A stretch of 64,000 bases of DNA, taken from Methanocella sp. PtaU1.Bin125 (lineage in GTDB: Archaea > Halobacteriota > Methanocellia > Methanocellales > Methanocellaceae). Position 1 is the first letter of the stretch; every line of letters starts with the position of its first letter. Both the position numbers and the translations under genes were made by a program. The DNA is taken from assembly GCA_002067315.1 (NCBI GenBank), contig MVRA01000041.1, forward strand, positions 1-64,000. Direction: 5' to 3'. Under the pieces are notes generated by a model that saw nothing but the letters and a program-made list of their open reading frames with translations, was not told the origin of the DNA and searched no databases. Positions 32,605 through 41,979 of the stretch are shown one piece after another.

Positions 32605-34257
32605 TCAAATCTTGAATCCTTTGATCAGGTACCTGATGAGCAGGGTGACCGGTATGATCTCGAGCCGGCCGAACCACATATTGACGATCAGGATGATCTT
32701 GCCGAAGTAATGCATGCCGGGATGAATGATGGCGGCCTGCAGGCCGACATTGCCCTGTGCCGAGCAGATCGAGAAAATGATCGTGCTCAAGTCATAAGAG
32801 GACTCGACGACGTGAGACAGCAGCATCACGCTGACCAGGATAGTCACCAGGTACAGGAAGGATACGAGCGCGGCCTCTGATAGCTCTTTCCTGATCACAT
32901 CCTCCGGAAGGCGCTTGTTGCCCAGCTTCAGGGTCACGATCGCATTGCGTGGCAGGAGCGTCCTCTTCAGCCACAGCTCGAACTCGTTGGTCAGGAACAC
33001 GACCCGGGCCACTTTGAGGCCGCCCGACGTGGAGCCGGCGCAGCCGCCGATGATCCCGCCGATCGAAAGGATGAGCAGCGCCGTATGGGACCAGTCGGAG
33101 GACATGCTTGTCGTCTGCAATCCGGTCGTCGTCAGCCCTGATATGAAATGGAACGCCGAAATTCGCAACGACTCGAAGAGATTGCCGTGTTTCAGGTAAT
33201 ACTCGGCCGTGAGAAGCGTCACTCCGAGCACGATGATGACGAAGTACGCCTTGACTTCGCTGTCCATGTTTAAAAGTTTCTTAGGGTTCTTGACCGACTT
33301 GTATATGAATACGATGGGCAGCGCCCCGACGGTCATGATCAGCATACACGCTATCTCGATCGGGACGCTATGATAATGGGCGATACTGTCGGACCATACC
33401 GAGAACCCGCCCGTGCCGATGGCCACCATGCTGTGGTTGATCGAGTCCCAGAGGGGCATTCCCACGACCACCAGCAGCGCGATGCCCAGGATTGTAATCA
33501 CAAGGTATAGTAACCAGATCATGTTGATGGTCGAGCGGATGCTGGGCTTGATCTTTTCTTTGCGGGTCTCGGACTGGTACATGATGTAGGTGCTGGTGCC
33601 CGGCCGGATGAGGATGGTCACCATCAGGAGAATGACGCCGATGCCCCCTATCCATTCCGTGATGCTGCGCCAGAGCTGGATGACATGGGCGCTATTTTCC
33701 GGGTACACGATCATCGTCAGCCCGGTACATGTCCAGCCCGAGATGGCCTCGAAAAACGCATCGAGAGGGGCCATGCGCTCGACCAGGAGGAAGGGGATCA
33801 TGCTTACCGCCGGTACGGCGAGATAGGCCAGCGCCGCCACCAGCATGGCATGCCTCAGTTCCAGCTCTTCGGGGACCGGGTACGCCAGCTTCAGCACGAT
33901 GGCCGCGATGCCGCTGACCAGGAAGCTCATCGCAAAGCCGGGCGCTGCATATCCTTCGCCCAGCAAGAAACAGATCAGGGTCATTGCGGCCATAATGACC
34001 GCGATGACTGCGAAAAGCCCCGTGAGGTTGCTGAGAATAATACGAATGTTTCTATACCGGGACGATTTACCCTTTAAGAGTGCCATTGCAGGATAAACGC
34101 TTCTGCCCGCCTCGGCTCTTCTCCCGGAGAGCGGTCCCGTGGCATCCCGTGCCCCTTCCCTGTCGATCAAGATGACATCTGTGAAAAGTTTCTCATCTTC
34201 ATGTTTTACGACCGGTGAAGCTTTATGTTGTTCAGGCGTAACCACAATCTGCTCCAT
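32605..34257 (-). CDS. trkH: TrkH-family potassium uptake channel subunit
   Basis: The 550-residue protein has four pore repeats of the Trk/Ktr/HKT superfamily with selectivity-filter-like segments (FFEAISGWTCTGLT, GTGGFSVW, FISGLTTTGLQ, SAQGNVGLQ) among about ten membrane helices. It imports K+ and normally needs a TrkA ring, which is not in the window. The first 60-70 residues are a polar extension with no match to the core, and the ATG at 34086 (MALLKGKSS) is an alternative start. Neither start has a clear ribosome site. Confidence 0.88.
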   Translation of the reverse strand: MEQIVVTPEQHKASPVVKHEDEKLFTDVILIDREGARDATGPLSGRRAEAGRSVYPAMALLKGKSSRYRNIRIILSNLTGLFAVIAVIMAAMTLICFLLGEGYAAPGFAMSFLVSGIAAIVLKLAYPVPEELELRHAMLVAALAYLAVPAVSMIPFLLVERMAPLDAFFEAISGWTCTGLTMIVYPENSAHVIQLWRSITEWIGGIGVILLMVTILIRPGTSTYIMYQSETRKEKIKPSIRSTINMIWLLYLVITILGIALLVVVGMPLWDSINHSMVAIGTGGFSVWSDSIAHYHSVPIEIACMLIMTVGALPIVFIYKSVKNPKKLLNMDSEVKAYFVIIVLGVTLLTAEYYLKHGNLFESLRISAFHFISGLTTTGLQTTSMSSDWSHTALLILSIGGIIGGCAGSTSGGLKVARVVFLTNEFELWLKRTLLPRNAIVTLKLGNKRLPEDVIRKELSEAALVSFLYLVTILVSVMLLSHVVESSYDLSTIIFSICSAQGNVGLQAAIIHPGMHYFGKIILIVNMWFGRLEIIPVTLLIRYLIKGFKI

Positions 34258-34484
34258 TTTAGAAAATGTGAATGAAGTTATAAGGCTTCCGAGCGGACTT
34301 TAACTTCCTGTATATAAGGCTATCGAATAATGAGCGTAGACTGATGAGTTTCAAACTCTGCCTTCAGGGGCTGTCAGGCCAGTTCTATGGGTGGCATGGA
34401 TATAACAATACGCTTTTAGTTACCTGCGCAATTTTCCTTTAAAATATATAAAAAGGCCCTTTATAACCGTCATCTCAAATTATC

Positions 34485-35327
34485 CTATCCGGACAGGATG
34501 GTCTTATTTCCATACTTTTTCCATCCCAGACGCTTGCGCCCGTAAGGCCCCGATACCACGATGGCGACCGCCCCGGCCAGGACGATGAGGATTAAGTAGG
34601 CCGGGACAATGCTACTGACCGGAAGGAACCCTACGCTCAACACGTTGTAGCACCAGTGAAACAGGATCACCATCAGCAGGCTGTTGCCGGTGTTGTTCAT
34701 GAGCCAGGTGATATAGACGGACCCCGCCATGATGAACGCCCAGCTCATCAGCCAGTAGCCCGGGCCGAACGTTTCCAGCTCGCCTAAGACCAGCCAGAAG
34801 GGCAGGTGCCACGCCGTCCAGATCGTGCCCAGCATCAGGCTGGAAACGAACGCGGTCCAGCGCTGCTGCATCCGCGGTAGAGCGAACCCGCGCCAGCCGA
34901 TCTCTTCTCCCATGACACTGATCGTCAGGATGATCATTATCGCGATCAGGCTGCCGGCGGTCAGATCAACGGCCGGGAACTGCTGTGCGCCGGGGAGCAG
35001 GCTGTATATGCCGGCCGAGGCCAGCGCCAGCGCGGGGAAAACCAGGGCTGCCGCGGCGTACCACTTCCAGCGGACTCTCCACTTGCCGATTTGTCCAAGC
35101 AGTGCCCTGACCGCAGGCCTGCCGCCGGCGAGGACCGATACCAGGATGGCAGAAGTCGCCGGGCCCAGCGTCCCGAAAAGGCGCAGAAGCATGACAAACC
35201 CCTCCTCAATGCGAACCGGAAATATCCCGTAATAGTTCATGGCAAGGGGAATCCAGATTGCCCAGGAGAGTATAAAAGTCAGCGCAAAGAAAACCAATAA
35301 CTGGTGCGCGCGGAAAAACCTGATCAT
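34485..35327 (-). CDS. CPBP-family intramembrane metalloprotease
   Basis: The 280-residue protein has about eight membrane segments and the CPBP (CAAX protease/bacteriocin processing) motifs: EEIGWRGFALPRMQQRW, TAWHLPFW and LFHWCYN, providing the glutamates and histidines of the active site. Known members cleave prenylated or other membrane proteins; the substrate here is unknown. Neighbours give no clue. Confidence 0.85.
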   Translation of the reverse strand: MIRFFRAHQLLVFFALTFILSWAIWIPLAMNYYGIFPVRIEEGFVMLLRLFGTLGPATSAILVSVLAGGRPAVRALLGQIGKWRVRWKWYAAAALVFPALALASAGIYSLLPGAQQFPAVDLTAGSLIAIMIILTISVMGEEIGWRGFALPRMQQRWTAFVSSLMLGTIWTAWHLPFWLVLGELETFGPGYWLMSWAFIMAGSVYITWLMNNTGNSLLMVILFHWCYNVLSVGFLPVSSIVPAYLILIVLAGAVAIVVSGPYGRKRLGWKKYGNKTILSG

Positions 35328-35482
35328 ATGATAATGGACAATACGCCTGCGTTTATTTATAAGTTGGCCTTTATTGTCCGGGCCCTGATACGGCTATTGA
35401 TACGAGAATGGAAGCGATACAGTTATCGTAGATAATGTTTGATATACGCGTAGCTTTTATGCCTGATAACGCCGGAGGAGAG

Positions 35483-36421
35483 ATGCTTAAGATCAAGACG
35501 CCGTCCCGCATCCATATGACGCTGATCGACATGAACGGCTCCCTGGGCCGCGTCGACGGTAGCATTGGAGTCACGCTCGAGGAGCCGAACATCGTCATTA
35601 CGGCCAAGGAGGCCGATTCGGTCTCCGTTCATGGCGACCCCGAGCTCAACGAGCGAATGAAGAAAGCGTGCGAGATCGTTTGCCCGGGATGCGGCATCGA
35701 GATCAACATCGAAAAGTCTTACTGGAACCACATCGGCCTCGGCTCCGGGACACAGGCGGCGCTCGCCGCAGGCGTGGCCGTATCCACCCTGTACGACCGG
35801 AAGATGTCCCCGCGGGTCATCGCCGAGAAGGTCGGCAGGGGCGGGACCTCGGGTATCGGCATCGCATCTTTCGAGCGCGGGGGCTTCATTCTTGACGGCG
35901 GCCACCGCATGGAAGCGAAAAAGGCGTTTCTCCCCAGCTCCTTTGCCAAAGGCGTGCCGCCGGCGCCCATTCTCTGTCAGCGGGATTTCCCGGCATGGGA
36001 CATCGTGCTGGCCATTCCCCTCGCAAAGGGTGCGCATGACCTGTATGAAAAGGACGTGTTCGCCAACATCTGCCCGATACCGGAGAAAGAGGTGGAGCAG
36101 CTCTGTCGTGTAATCCTGATGCAGATGCTGCCGGCGCTGGCTGAAACGGATATGGACACGTTCGGCCGGGCCGTGAACGCGATCCAGGACATCGGCTTCA
36201 AGCGCCACGAGGTCGACCTGCAGCCCACCGCCCGCGGCCTCATCGAAGCCCTGCGCAACGGGGGCGCTGCCGGAGCAGGCCTGAGCTCGTTCGGGCCGGC
36301 GGTATACGCGATTACTGACCAGCCCCGGAAAGTCGAAGCGGCGGCTAAAAGTTTCGATAAGAACTGCATCGTGATCACGACCCGTGCCAGGAACAGGGGC
36401 GCAGACATACAGCGCGGGTGA
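35483..36421 (+). CDS. beta-ribofuranosylaminobenzene 5'-phosphate synthase
   Basis: The 312-residue GHMP-superfamily protein catalyses the first committed step of tetrahydromethanopterin synthesis, joining 4-hydroxybenzoate or p-aminobenzoate with PRPP. Motifs include TPSRIHMTLIDMNGSLGRVD, WNHIGLGSGTQAALAAG, GRGGTSGIGIASFERGGF and GAAGAGLSSFGPAVYA. The ATG at 35483 follows GGAGGAG; the upstream ATG at 35435 has no such site. Four bases separate it from nop5, suggesting co-transcription. Confidence 0.92.
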   Translation: MLKIKTPSRIHMTLIDMNGSLGRVDGSIGVTLEEPNIVITAKEADSVSVHGDPELNERMKKACEIVCPGCGIEINIEKSYWNHIGLGSGTQAALAAGVAVSTLYDRKMSPRVIAEKVGRGGTSGIGIASFERGGFILDGGHRMEAKKAFLPSSFAKGVPPAPILCQRDFPAWDIVLAIPLAKGAHDLYEKDVFANICPIPEKEVEQLCRVILMQMLPALAETDMDTFGRAVNAIQDIGFKRHEVDLQPTARGLIEALRNGGAAGAGLSSFGPAVYAITDQPRKVEAAAKSFDKNCIVITTRARNRGADIQRG

Positions 36422-36425
36422 GCAA

Positions 36426-37292
36426 ATGACGGCCTGGTTCGGCGAGCGGACGGATGGCCGGTGGGTCGCCGCGGGCGCGACTCCGGAGCAGCTTTCCGCT
36501 TTCGCCGCTGCCCGGGACAGTGCCGATACGGATAAGAATGCTGATTTTGGAAGGGCGGCCATCGGAGCCGGCCTCTGCGCATCGGAATCCGGCTACCGGA
36601 AGCTGATGCACGAGACGGCCATGGTCTTAGCAACTCGCAGGATCGCCGCTATTCTGTCGACCGAAGACGCGGACATCGTGCAGTCGATCAAAGCGCTCGA
36701 CACGGTCATCGACGCATATAACGAGATGAGCGAGCGGCTCGTCGAATGGTACGGCATCCATCACCCCGCGGAAAAAATGCGGCCGCAGGAGATCATCGGC
36801 CGGCTGGAATCCTCCGGGGCTGCTGACCTCGAAGCCTTAAGGAGCTATGCGTTATCCGCAAGAGGACTGATCGAAGAGCGCAAGCGGCTCGAGACGTACA
36901 TAACGGGCTGCATGGAAGACGTCGCTCCCAACCTCTCCGACGTCCTCGGCCCGCTGCTGGGCGCCCGGCTCATCGCCCGGGCCGGCGGGCTCGGCCGGCT
37001 GGCAAGGCTGCCCGCCGGCGCGCTGCAGGTCATGGGCGCGCGCGAGGCGCTGTTCCGGCACATCCGGGAGGGCACGCCGTCGCCCAAGCACGGCTTCATC
37101 TACCGGCACCCGCTGGTGAGCGGATCGCCCAAACGGCTCCGGGGCCGGATCTCCCGCGCGATCGCCGGAAAAGCGGCCATCGCCGCCCGTGTCGATTACT
37201 ACTCGGGCGAGCGGCGTGCCCTGGGCGACGAGGCCCGGGATCGGGTCCGTGCCATCAAGGGTGGAAAAGGGAGGGCGCCTGATGAGCGTTGA
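36426..37292 (+). CDS. nop5: Nop5 (NOP56/58-like) C/D box RNP protein
   Basis: The 288-residue protein is the scaffold of archaeal C/D box RNPs, bridging L7Ae-bound guide RNA and fibrillarin. The coiled-coil segment (about residues 70-170) and the Nop domain (LSDVLGPLLGARLIARAGGL, LPAGALQVMGAREALFRH, PKHGFIYRHPLV, IAGKAAIAARVDYYSG) are clear. It is shorter than crenarchaeal homologues, mainly at the N-terminal domain and basic tail. It overlaps the fibrillarin gene by 11 bases. Confidence 0.9.
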   Translation: MTAWFGERTDGRWVAAGATPEQLSAFAAARDSADTDKNADFGRAAIGAGLCASESGYRKLMHETAMVLATRRIAAILSTEDADIVQSIKALDTVIDAYNEMSERLVEWYGIHHPAEKMRPQEIIGRLESSGAADLEALRSYALSARGLIEERKRLETYITGCMEDVAPNLSDVLGPLLGARLIARAGGLGRLARLPAGALQVMGAREALFRHIREGTPSPKHGFIYRHPLVSGSPKRLRGRISRAIAGKAAIAARVDYYSGERRALGDEARDRVRAIKGGKGRAPDER

Positions 37293-37947
37293 GGTCAGGG
37301 GCGTCAGGCCGACGCGTATCGACAACGTCGTGACGCTCGTCACCGCGCAGGACGAATGGCTGGCGACGCAGACCGCCTTCCCGGAGGACGCACTATCGTA
37401 CGAAGGCAGGCTTTACCGGCCATGGAGCCCCGCGACCAGCAAGCTTTCGTCGATGATCACGAAAGGCATGCAGATCCCGCTGACCGCGCGATCGCGCGTG
37501 CTGTACCTGGGCGCGGCCAGCGGAACTACGGTGACGCACGTATCGGACATCGTCGCCGACGGCATCGTCTTCGCCGTCGAGTTCGCCCCCCGGCCGGCGA
37601 GGGACCTGTTACGCGCCGTAGCCGCCCGGGAGAACGTCGTCCCGATGATCGCCGACGCCCGGCGGCCGGACCTGTATCCCCCGTTCGTCGATCACGTCGA
37701 CTTCCTGTACCAGGACGTCGCCCAGCCGGACCAGGCGGAGATCGCCATCGCCAACGCCGACAAATACCTTACTCCCGGCGGCTATGCCGTCATCGCCATC
37801 AAGGCCCGCAGCATCAGCGCCGGCGGCGACGTGAAAGACATATTCCGGGGCGAAACCGAACGACTCGCGGAGCGCTTTGAGATACTGGAAAAAGTATCGC
37901 TCGAGCCGCTGCACCACGATCACCTGGCCGTACTCTGCCGCTACTGA
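37282..37947 (+). CDS. flpA: fibrillarin, rRNA 2'-O-methyltransferase
   Basis: The 221-residue SAM-dependent enzyme methylates ribose 2'-OH in rRNA under C/D guide RNA control. Motifs: YEGRLYRPWSPATSKL, VLYLGAASGTTVTHVSDIV, VFAVEFAPRPARDLL, DFLYQDVAQPDQAEI and VIAIKARSIS with the catalytic lysine. The ATG at 37282 lies inside nop5, with AGGGAGG upstream, showing translational coupling. Confidence 0.94.
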   Translation: MSVEVRGVRPTRIDNVVTLVTAQDEWLATQTAFPEDALSYEGRLYRPWSPATSKLSSMITKGMQIPLTARSRVLYLGAASGTTVTHVSDIVADGIVFAVEFAPRPARDLLRAVAARENVVPMIADARRPDLYPPFVDHVDFLYQDVAQPDQAEIAIANADKYLTPGGYAVIAIKARSISAGGDVKDIFRGETERLAERFEILEKVSLEPLHHDHLAVLCRY

Positions 37948-37973
37948 AGCCGCCAAGGTTCCAAGAAGAGTCG

Positions 37974-38157
37974 CCAGGACGCCACTGTAGAAACTAAGAG
38001 GCGCCAAGAGGCCAAGATTCATTTTTATTTTCAAGTGGCCAAGGGCCTAAGTGTCTCTGGCTAATTGCAATATGCTATAACTTGGATACTTGGCGCCTTG
38101 ATACTAAAAAAACACTTGGCGTCTTGGCGCCTCTTAGTTTCTACAGTGGCGTCTTGG
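37974..38157. repeat. 43-base inverted repeat around a 98-base centre
   Basis: The left arm 37974-38016 and right arm 38115-38157 are reverse complements with two mismatches in 43. Each contains CACTGTAGAAACTAAGAGGC (left reading) and GGCGCCAAG. The centre and flanks carry further CTTGGCG/CGCCAAG copies. It lies between the convergent ends of flpA and the PqqD-like gene, with no coding capacity seen. A transcript on either strand would form a long stem. Confidence 0.85.
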
Positions 38158-38191
38158 ACCCTTCTCTTGGCCGCTTGGCGGCTTGACGAGT

Positions 38192-38572
38192 TCATGTCAT
38201 GTCGAGGGTGATGAGGTCGCTGCGCATGAGCCGGTTGAGGAATTTTAACAGCCGCTTCTCCATGTCCTTCTCGTTGCCCCGGGTGCGCTGGACGATAATC
38301 TCCTTAATGTCCTGGACTGTGTTATGGCCGTCGCACAGTTCCCAGACCATGGAGCCCATGGGGTTGAACTTGAAGATGCGCTCCTCGGGTATGTCGATGA
38401 AACGCCCGATGAGATTCATGAAAGGCGTCTTCGTAAAAGGCATGTACAGCTTGATGGCATCGTTGCTCGTCCGGTCCCACTCGACTTTCTCGTTGCGCAC
38501 GGGCCGGGACAGCATGAACTTCTTATAGGGCACCTTCGCGCCGTTGCCCTTAAAAGCGACGAACCCCGCCAT
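38192..38572 (-). CDS. PqqD-like domain protein
   Basis: The 126-residue protein contains a PqqD/RRE-like domain in the C-terminal two-thirds (IFKFNPMGSMVWELCDGHNT, then VQDIKEIIVQRTRGNEKDME and FLNRLMRSDLITLD). Such domains bind leader peptides of modified peptides and are often partners of radical SAM enzymes; no radical SAM gene is nearby. A free-standing role in an uncharacterised modification pathway is possible but unproven. Confidence 0.7.
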   Translation of the reverse strand: MAGFVAFKGNGAKVPYKKFMLSRPVRNEKVEWDRTSNDAIKLYMPFTKTPFMNLIGRFIDIPEERIFKFNPMGSMVWELCDGHNTVQDIKEIIVQRTRGNEKDMEKRLLKFLNRLMRSDLITLDMT

Positions 38573-38596
38573 ATGTCTACAAAAGACGTTGATCGG

Positions 38597-38911
38597 CTAA
38601 ATATCTTTCTTTGAATCGGCGTCCGGCCGGGGTACGGCGGCGTCGATCTCGGCGAGGAGCTGGTCTTCCGACTTTCCGTCTACCGGGATTCCCATCTTCC
38701 TGGCTATGTCCACGACCCTCTGCGAAGGCGGCTTCACGACGGGCGCCGATATGATCGCGGCCGGCGACAGCTCGCGCTCGAACTCCCGCTGCGCTTTCTT
38801 GACCTCGGCGTAGAGCTTCCCCAGCTCCCGCAGGTACTGGGGCAGCTTGTCCGGCCCGAACAGCAACAGGGCGACGATGGCGATGAAGACGATCGTGTCA
38901 AAGCCGACCAT
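38597..38911 (-). CDS. tatA: twin-arginine translocase TatA/B-type subunit
   Basis: The 104-residue protein has the N-terminal membrane helix with LLLFGPDKLPQYLRELGKLY, the hinge and amphipathic helix of TatA/TatB, then a charged tail. It would form the protein-conducting part of the Tat system for folded proteins. No tatC is in the window. Confidence 0.85.
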   Translation of the reverse strand: MVGFDTIVFIAIVALLLFGPDKLPQYLRELGKLYAEVKKAQREFERELSPAAIISAPVVKPPSQRVVDIARKMGIPVDGKSEDQLLAEIDAAVPRPDADSKKDI

Positions 38912-39000
38912 AGGAATACCAGTTCATCTATTCTGCGTATTGCGGCTATATATATTTTCTAAGCTACAACTGTAGCCTGGATTGCCTCGCGATGAGTGAA

Positions 39001-39045
39001 TCACAGAAAAAAAGAAGTGACAGCCATCAGCTCGTCGATGGCTGT
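39001..39045 (-). terminator. terminator at the end of the peptide transporter operon
   Basis: ACAGCCATC (39020-39028) pairs with GATGGCTGT (39037-39045). Read on the minus strand it contains the last codons and stop (39027-39029) of the ATPase gene and is followed by TTCTTTTTTTCTGTG. Confidence 0.65.
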
Positions 39046-40067
39046 TTGCTTTCCGGGGTCGCCACCGTGATCGGGACCGGCTGCTTTTCCTTCGGCAGGT
39101 CCATCAGGTGGCATGCGACGAAGTGCTCGCCGCCAATGTCCCTGAACTCCGGCTCCACCTTATCGCAGATGTCCATCCTGTGCTTGCAGCGCGTATGGAA
39201 CCGGCAGCCGCCTGGCGGTTTGATCGGTGTGGGCACGTCGCCCTCCAGGATGATCCGGCTCTTGCGCTTGACCTCCGGGTCGGGCACGGCGATGGCGGAA
39301 AGCAGTGCCTGAGTGTACGGGTGCCGAGGGTTGTCGAATAACTCCTCGGTCTTCGACAGCTCCACGATCTTGCCCAGGTACATGACGGCCACCCTGTCAC
39401 TCAAATACCTGACCACGATCAGGTTATGTGAGATGAACAGATACGTGAGGCCGTACTCCTTCTGCAGGTCCTCGAGCATGTTGAGGATCTGCGACTGGAC
39501 CGATACGTCCAGCGCCGAGGTCGGCTCGTCGAGCACGATGAACTTCGGGCGCAGCGCCAGGGCCCTGGCGATGCAGATGCGCTGCCGCTGGCCGCCGCTG
39601 AACTCGTGGGGGTAACGGTAGTAATGGTTCTCCGACATGCCCACGGCCCGGAGCAGCTCGACCGCCCGGGTCTCCCTGTTCGGGTCTCTCTTCATCCCGT
39701 TGACGATGAGAGGCTCGGCGATGATATCCTTGACCAGCATGCGCGGGTTCAGGGACGAGTTAGGGTCCTGGAACACGATCTGCATGTTCTGCCGGAGCTT
39801 CCTTATCTGCTCCTTGTTGTACTTGAGAATGTCCTCGCCTTTATAGAGCACCTGGCCGTCGGTTGACTCGATCAGCCGCAGTATGGCGCGCCCAACCGTT
39901 GTCTTGCCGCAGCCGCTCTCGCCGACGAGGCCGAGTGTCTCGCCTTCCTTGATGGTAAAGCTGACGCCGTCCACGGCTTTGACATACTCGACGGTCTTGG
40001 CGAAGATGCCGCCCTTGATCGGGTAGTACTTCTTAAGGTTCTTGACCTCGATGAGGTTCCCGGTCAT
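39027..40067 (-). CDS. peptide/nickel-type ABC transporter ATPase (OppF/DppF-like)
   Basis: The 346-residue ATPase shows Walker [19 protein letters not shown] signature [15 protein letters not shown], Walker [16 protein letters not shown] and the C-terminal oligopeptide domain with cysteines in [16 protein letters not shown]. It energises uptake with the second ATPase. It overlaps the preceding gene by four bases and is the last gene of the operon. Confidence 0.92.
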   Translation of the reverse strand: MTGNLIEVKNLKKYYPIKGGIFAKTVEYVKAVDGVSFTIKEGETLGLVGESGCGKTTVGRAILRLIESTDGQVLYKGEDILKYNKEQIRKLRQNMQIVFQDPNSSLNPRMLVKDIIAEPLIVNGMKRDPNRETRAVELLRAVGMSENHYYRYPHEFSGGQRQRICIARALALRPKFIVLDEPTSALDVSVQSQILNMLEDLQKEYGLTYLFISHNLIVVRYLSDRVAVMYLGKIVELSKTEELFDNPRHPYTQALLSAIAVPDPEVKRKSRIILEGDVPTPIKPPGGCRFHTRCKHRMDICDKVEPEFRDIGGEHFVACHLMDLPKEKQPVPITVATPESKQPSTS

Positions 40068-41050
40068 TTTTTATCGCCTCCCTCGTAGAGGAAGCAGGAC
40101 ACATAATGTCCTTCTCCCACCTTATACCAGCCCGGCTTTTCTTTACTGCACCGATCCATCGCCTTGTTGCAGCGCGGGTGGAACCGGCATCCGGGCGGCG
40201 GATAGATCAGGTTAGGCACGTTGCCCGGAATGGTCGCAAGCCGGTTACAGTGCTTGGTGTCCAGGGTCGGGATGGCGCAGATGAGACCGACCGTGTACGG
40301 GTGCGAAGGCTTCTTATAGATTGACCCGACGTCCGCCAGCTCCACGATGTTTCCCGCGTACATGACGCCCACGCGATCGCACATCTCCGCGATGATGCCC
40401 AGGTCGTGGGTGATCAGCAGGATGGAGGCGCCGGTCGTGGTCTTGAGTCCTTTCATCAGGTCGAGGATCTGCGCCTCGATCGTGACGTCCAGCGCCGTCG
40501 TCGGCTCGTCCGCGATGAGCAGCTTGGGTTTACAGGACAGCGCCATGGCGATCATGGACCGCTGGAGCATGCCGCCCGACAGCTCGTGCGGGTAGCTCTT
40601 CGCGACCCTTTCCGGCGCCGGGATGCCGGTGAACTTCAGCATCTCGATCGCGTCCTGCCACGCCTCTTTCTTTTTCTTCTTCTGGTGCAGCATGATGACT
40701 TCGGCGATCTGGTCTCCGATCGTGTACACCGGGTTGAAGGCGTTCATGGGCTCCTGGAAGATCATCGAGATATTGTTGCCCCTGATCTTTTGCATGTCTC
40801 TCAGGGGGAGCTTCAGTAGGTCCTTACCGTCGAACGTGATGCTGCCCTCGTCGATTTTACCGGGAGGCCACTGGATGAGCCGGATGATGGACAGCGCGGT
40901 GACAGATTTGCCGCAGCCCGTCTCTCCCACGAGCCCGATGGTCTCGCCCTTGTAGATGTCCAGGTCGATGCCGTCCAGCGCCTTTACCACGCCCGTGTAT
41001 GTGTAGAAGTTCGTCTTCAGGCCCTTGATGCTTAAGAGAACGTCTGCCAT
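40064..41050 (-). CDS. peptide/nickel-type ABC transporter ATPase (OppD/DppD-like)
   Basis: The 328-residue ATPase has Walker [16 protein letters not shown], signature [15 protein letters not shown], Walker [16 protein letters not shown] and the C-terminal cysteine motif [20 protein letters not shown]. It forms a heterodimer with the OppF-like subunit. The permease gene ends one base before its start. Confidence 0.92.
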   Translation of the reverse strand: MADVLLSIKGLKTNFYTYTGVVKALDGIDLDIYKGETIGLVGETGCGKSVTALSIIRLIQWPPGKIDEGSITFDGKDLLKLPLRDMQKIRGNNISMIFQEPMNAFNPVYTIGDQIAEVIMLHQKKKKKEAWQDAIEMLKFTGIPAPERVAKSYPHELSGGMLQRSMIAMALSCKPKLLIADEPTTALDVTIEAQILDLMKGLKTTTGASILLITHDLGIIAEMCDRVGVMYAGNIVELADVGSIYKKPSHPYTVGLICAIPTLDTKHCNRLATIPGNVPNLIYPPPGCRFHPRCNKAMDRCSKEKPGWYKVGEGHYVSCFLYEGGDKK

Positions 41051-41051
41051 G

Positions 41052-41975
41052 TCATCGCCTCATCTTGGGATCGAGAATGTCCCTGAGCCCGTCGCCGAAC
41101 AGGTTGAAGCCCAGGCACACGATCAGTATGGCCAGCCCGGGGAACGTCGATATCCACGGGGCGTTCAGCAGCTGCGACTGCCCGTCGGTGATCATCCGGC
41201 CCCACTCGGCCTCGCCAGGGCCGGCGCCCATGCCGATGAAGCTCAGCGCTGCCGCAGTGATCATGATGCTGCCCAGGTCCATCGTCGACTGCACGATAAT
41301 CGGGGAGAACGAGTTGGGCAGGATATGCCGGGTCATGATGCGCCAGTCACTGGCGCCCACGGATCTGGCCGCCTCGATGTAGTTGCGCTCCTTGATCGAG
41401 AGCACCTGTCCTCTGATCAGCCTGGCATAAGATGGCCAGCTGACGATAGCCATGGCGATCATGACGTTCATGAGGCCGCTGCCCAGCGCGGCCACGATCA
41501 CCATGCACAGCACCAGGTACGGGAACGCCAGGAAAATATCCGTCACCCTCATCAGGGCCTCATCGACCCAGCCGCCATAGTAGGCAGCGATGACCCCGAC
41601 CAGTGTGCCGAGGGTCACGCAGACGAACACCACGAAAAAGCCGATCAGGAGCGAGGTACGGCTACCCCAGATGATCATACTGAAGATGTCCCCGCCATAG
41701 ATCTCGTTGCCCAGTAAGTGTGCATCGCTGGGCGCGGCGTTCTGCAGCGCGAAGTCCCGCCAGTTCAGCGGGTACGGGGCAAGCATCGGGGCAAAGATGG
41801 CCACCAGGATGAACCCGATGACGATGATCAGCCCGATGACTGCCAGCGGGCTCTTGAAGAACAGCCGGACCGAGTGCCGCCATTCTTTAATCCGGGAGTC
41901 GTTTTTCTCCATCCATCGGTTAATGAACGATTGCTTCTTCGCGATTGTCTCCATACTACCTTCACCCACCGCCAT
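41052..41975 (-). CDS. peptide/nickel-type ABC transporter permease (OppC/DppC-like)
   Basis: The 307-residue permease has the N-terminal OppC segment, a first helix (FFKSPLAVIGLIIVIGFILV) and the EAA-type loop ERNYIEAARSVGASDWRIMT. I choose the ATG at 41975, which follows the OppB stop with GGGTGATACG between; an upstream reading from 42005 overlaps OppB and lacks a ribosome site. Confidence 0.9.
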   Translation of the reverse strand: MAVGEGSMETIAKKQSFINRWMEKNDSRIKEWRHSVRLFFKSPLAVIGLIIVIGFILVAIFAPMLAPYPLNWRDFALQNAAPSDAHLLGNEIYGGDIFSMIIWGSRTSLLIGFFVVFVCVTLGTLVGVIAAYYGGWVDEALMRVTDIFLAFPYLVLCMVIVAALGSGLMNVMIAMAIVSWPSYARLIRGQVLSIKERNYIEAARSVGASDWRIMTRHILPNSFSPIIVQSTMDLGSIMITAAALSFIGMGAGPGEAEWGRMITDGQSQLLNAPWISTFPGLAILIVCLGFNLFGDGLRDILDPKMRR

Positions 41976-41979
41976 CGTA

